Source of the DNA: Verrucomicrobiota bacterium
GTDB taxonomy: Bacteria > Verrucomicrobiota > Verrucomicrobiia > Limisphaerales > UBA1100
NCBI GenBank assembly: GCA_030747505.1
Contig: JASLKQ010000020.1
Coordinates: 1-43,745 of the forward strand
Direction: 5' to 3'
Length of the DNA: 43,745 nucleotides
The notes beneath the pieces are model-generated. The model was not told where the DNA came from. It did not search any database and saw only the letters and a list, made by a program, of their open reading frames with translations. Shown piece by piece: positions 41,967-43,745 of the stretch (position 1 is the first letter of the stretch; every line of letters starts with the position of its first letter). The position numbers and the translations under genes were made by a program.

Positions 41967-43189
41967 GTGTCGCCGTTGGCTTCCTCTTCTTTTTCGTGCT
42001 CCTCGGTTTCGACATCCATCTCGAACAACTGCTTGTAAGCATCGACCCCGGCTTCATCGAGAGAATCTCCACATTTGTGGCAATGCTGGGCATCCAGCCG
42101 GTGGCCTTCTGCTCCGCAGTTGGTGCAACTCCGCGTGGTATTGAGGGTATGAGGAGTGGAGTCTTTCACTGACATAAGAGAATGACCGCAAACATAACAA
42201 CGCCTGGCGTCGAATTTGTGGCCCGATGCGCCGCAATCCTCACATTCACGGTTATCCGGATCCCCGGTTTTTGACCCATCTGCAATCTCAGTGGCCACAA
42301 TAACACCAATGCACAAGCCAAGAATACTATAGCCCATGATCATAACCAGAGCCGCCAGTCCTTGCCCGAAGGGGGTGATTGGCTTTATATCACCGTAGCC
42401 CACGGTGGTGAGGGTGACGATGGCCCAGTAAACGCTCTTGGGGATACTTTCAAACTTGTAGTTGAAAGGCCGGGTGAGGGTCGGGTCATCAGGTGCCATG
42501 GTTTTACTGCTCCCATCGGGAAGTCTCAAGGTGAGTGAGGTTTCTTCAATGGCTGTAACCCTTGCCTTTATGCGGGTTCCTTTTTCCCGTTCCAAATCGA
42601 CCCGTTGCCCCACTATAAGAGCAGGAGCGGCCGGATCATTGATTTTTACCAGCCGCCCTTCAATGGTGTACATGGCCGCGCCGAAGATGGTGACCAAAAT
42701 TAAAATTGCCGTCAAAAATACGACAATTTTAGCGCGGCTGCGAACGAGGGAACGCCAAATCATTGTGGAGCCTTGAACGTACGAATTCATGCCCAGCACC
42801 CGGAAGACCCTCAGGACTCGCAGGAACCGGATCATCAGCATGTATTCAGCCCCCGGAAAGAGAAGAGCCAGATAGGTCGGCAGAATGGCAACCACATCGA
42901 TGACACCAAAAAAACTCGTGGCGTACATCTTGGGCGACTTCACGCACCAAAGTCGGAGCAGATATTCTACAGTAAAAAAAATGGTAAAGCCCCATTCGGC
43001 CTTGTGAAGCAGGTTGCTCTGGGAGGGGGTTATGCTGGGAACGGTGTCCACCACCACAGCAGCGACACTCAGAAGGATGCAGATGATCAGGAAGACATCA
43101 AAGGTTTTGCCCGCCGGGGTATCGGCTTCGAAAATGACTTCGTGCACCCGTCTTTGCAGATCTGATTGGCTATTGCCTCCTTCGGACAT
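41963..43189 (-). CDS. Voltage-gated potassium channel with turret insertion and two zinc ribbons
   Basis: From the ATG at 43189 the product is 408 residues; a TTG at 43252 would add 21. Six helices are visible (S1 about 29-50, S2 about 64-83, S3 about 93-112, S4 with arginines at 121, 124, 127 and 130, S5 about 152-175, S6 about 278-300). The selectivity filter TVGYGD is at 262-267. Between S5 and the pore an extra segment of about 70 residues (about 177-245) is present, with two or three beta strands. The C-terminus has two C-x2-C-x11-C-x2-C zinc ribbons (Cys316, 319, 331, 334 and 355, 358, 370, 373), then an acidic tail. The channel is probably a tetramer. Confidence 0.9.
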   Translation of the reverse strand: MSEGGNSQSDLQRRVHEVIFEADTPAGKTFDVFLIICILLSVAAVVVDTVPSITPSQSNLLHKAEWGFTIFFTVEYLLRLWCVKSPKMYATSFFGVIDVVAILPTYLALLFPGAEYMLMIRFLRVLRVFRVLGMNSYVQGSTMIWRSLVRSRAKIVVFLTAILILVTIFGAAMYTIEGRLVKINDPAAPALIVGQRVDLEREKGTRIKARVTAIEETSLTLRLPDGSSKTMAPDDPTLTRPFNYKFESIPKSVYWAIVTLTTVGYGDIKPITPFGQGLAALVMIMGYSILGLCIGVIVATEIADGSKTGDPDNRECEDCGASGHKFDARRCYVCGHSLMSVKDSTPHTLNTTRSCTNCGAEGHRLDAQHCHKCGDSLDEAGVDAYKQLFEMDVETEEHEKEEEANGDT

Positions 43190-43269
43190 GTCCGTGCTGG
43201 GGATATACTGGAAACTCCGCACAAAAACAATGCGATTTACTTCATCGGCCAATATGGCAGATTAGGGCC

Positions 43270-43647
43270 GTGCAGATTTTCATCACACGCGGTGAAGACT
43301 CCAGCGGTCCCTACACGCTGGAACAGGTGCAGGATTACCTGAGCCAAGGCGTGCTTTTGCCGGATGATTTTGCCTATCACGAGGGGCTTGAAGATTGGAT
43401 GCCGTTGGAGCAACTCATTTCCAAATCGGTTCCATTGGAGGACCTTCCGCATCCTGCCCAAATGACAGAGGAGTCGATCCCCTCAAAGGCCGAACCCGTT
43501 CTTGCTGAAGTGGTTCGGCCCTCGATTCAAGGCAAAGGAAAAAAGAAAATTGTGATTACAATGGCAGCCTGCCTTCTGGTGGTTGGCGTGCTGGGAGGGG
43601 CGGCAAATTTTTTCCTTAAGAATTGGAGAAAAATTCTTCCATTTTGA
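43270..43647 (+). CDS. GYF_2-domain single-pass membrane protein
   Basis: The 125 residues carry an N-terminal GYF_2-like domain (about 1-53: GPYTLEQVQDYLSQGVLLPDDFA and a tryptophan in EDWMPL), found in many PVC proteins and thought to bind proline-rich peptides. A linker follows, then a membrane helix (about 95-116) near the C-terminus. The start is GTG at 43270, with 80 bases to the divergent channel ATG. A partner for the GYF_2 domain could be a proline-rich protein such as that at 1273, which is only a guess. Confidence 0.8.
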   Translation: MQIFITRGEDSSGPYTLEQVQDYLSQGVLLPDDFAYHEGLEDWMPLEQLISKSVPLEDLPHPAQMTEESIPSKAEPVLAEVVRPSIQGKGKKKIVITMAACLLVVGVLGGAANFFLKNWRKILPF

Positions 43648-43650
43648 TCA

Positions 43651-43710
43651 CAGAGATTTTCTACTCAGATCACCTGTTTCAGCGCAGAGATTATAATCTC
43701 AGATCACCTG
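43651..43710 (+). repeat. Two near-identical 26-base direct repeats, edge of next gene
   Basis: Repeat 1 (43651-43676) and repeat 2 (43685-43710) both start CAGAGATT and end CTCAGATCACCTG. They differ only in the middle, and their starts are 34 bases apart. Repeat 2 contains the perfect palindrome GAGATTATAATCTC. Possible uses are an operator or the start of a short repeat array. A possible GTG start is at 43732 with GAGGA upstream, but only 14 bases remain. The sequence 43648-43745 otherwise shows nothing clear. Confidence 0.55.
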
Positions 43711-43745
43711 AAAAAGAGGAAGTCCATCCCGGTGAAGCTGAGGTT

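Noticed and set aside
1-43745. CRISPR arrays, tRNA/rRNA genes, insertion sequences, prophage
   Set aside because: None was seen by eye: no regular spacer-repeat array, no transposase or integrase, and no cloverleaf recognised in the short gaps.

Overview
The window looks like chromosomal DNA of a Gram-negative member of the Verrucomicrobiota (PVC superphylum). The evidence is a lipid A gene (lpxA), an outer-membrane barrel C-terminus, and a heterotrophic gene set typical of that group: an 878-residue PVC-type dehydrogenase ending in a CXXCH cytochrome domain, an FGly sulfatase, a ceramidase-like protein, a family 10 pectate lyase, a secreted Gfo/Idh oxidoreductase, and NHL and FG-GAP propeller proteins. 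The taxon is inferred from gene content; no rRNA is present. No tRNA, insertion sequence, prophage or CRISPR array was seen.

Layout. 1-4 kb: end of a porin-like barrel gene, an NHL propeller, a one-helix membrane protein, uppP and a cysteine desulfurase. 4.2-8.8 kb: a tight operon dnaN-lspA-miaA-hflX-lpxA (replication clamp, lipoprotein signal peptidase, tRNA modification, ribosome GTPase, lipid A). The gap before dnaN is a modest origin candidate because base composition flips there. 8.8-11.2 kb: a membrane-anchored GrpE-like protein and a two-subunit class I fumarase. 11.2-14.1 kb (minus strand): mrp, a small conserved ORF, then pyrR-pyrB. The pyrR leader holds a PyrR-binding hairpin, a leader peptide ORF and an intrinsic terminator. 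14.2-20.6 kb: a PL10 pectate lyase, then fabI, an MtfA-like peptidase fused to a MORN-type tail, a radical SAM protein, and a spermidine-synthase-like system split into a membrane half and a soluble half. 20.6-26.1 kb: rsmB, a very long GreA-type factor, aroB, an unknown gene and pabA. 26.1-31.3 kb: a Gfo/Idh oxidoreductase, a YkvA-like protein, a DinG-type helicase coupled to a beta-helix nucleotidyltransferase-like protein, and two related small lipoproteins. 31.4-37.0 kb: a minus-strand catabolic operon of ceramidase-like protein, PVC dehydrogenase and sulfatase. 37.1-39.3 kb: tdh-kbl, the two-step threonine-to-glycine pathway. 39.3-43.7 kb: a membrane protein, an FG-GAP protein, a voltage-gated K+ channel with an unusual extracellular insertion and two zinc ribbons, and a GYF_2 membrane protein.

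The genome is very compact. No gene-free stretch exceeds about 210 bases, many same-strand neighbours overlap by 1-4 bases, and four of nine convergent gene pairs share a 4-base overlap of their stop codons. The most striking regulatory feature is the pyrR leader: a hairpin very close to the known PyrR target lies against the Shine-Dalgarno of a 23-codon leader ORF, and that ORF contains the terminator and overlaps the pyrR start. This suggests UMP-sensing attenuation coupled to leader translation.
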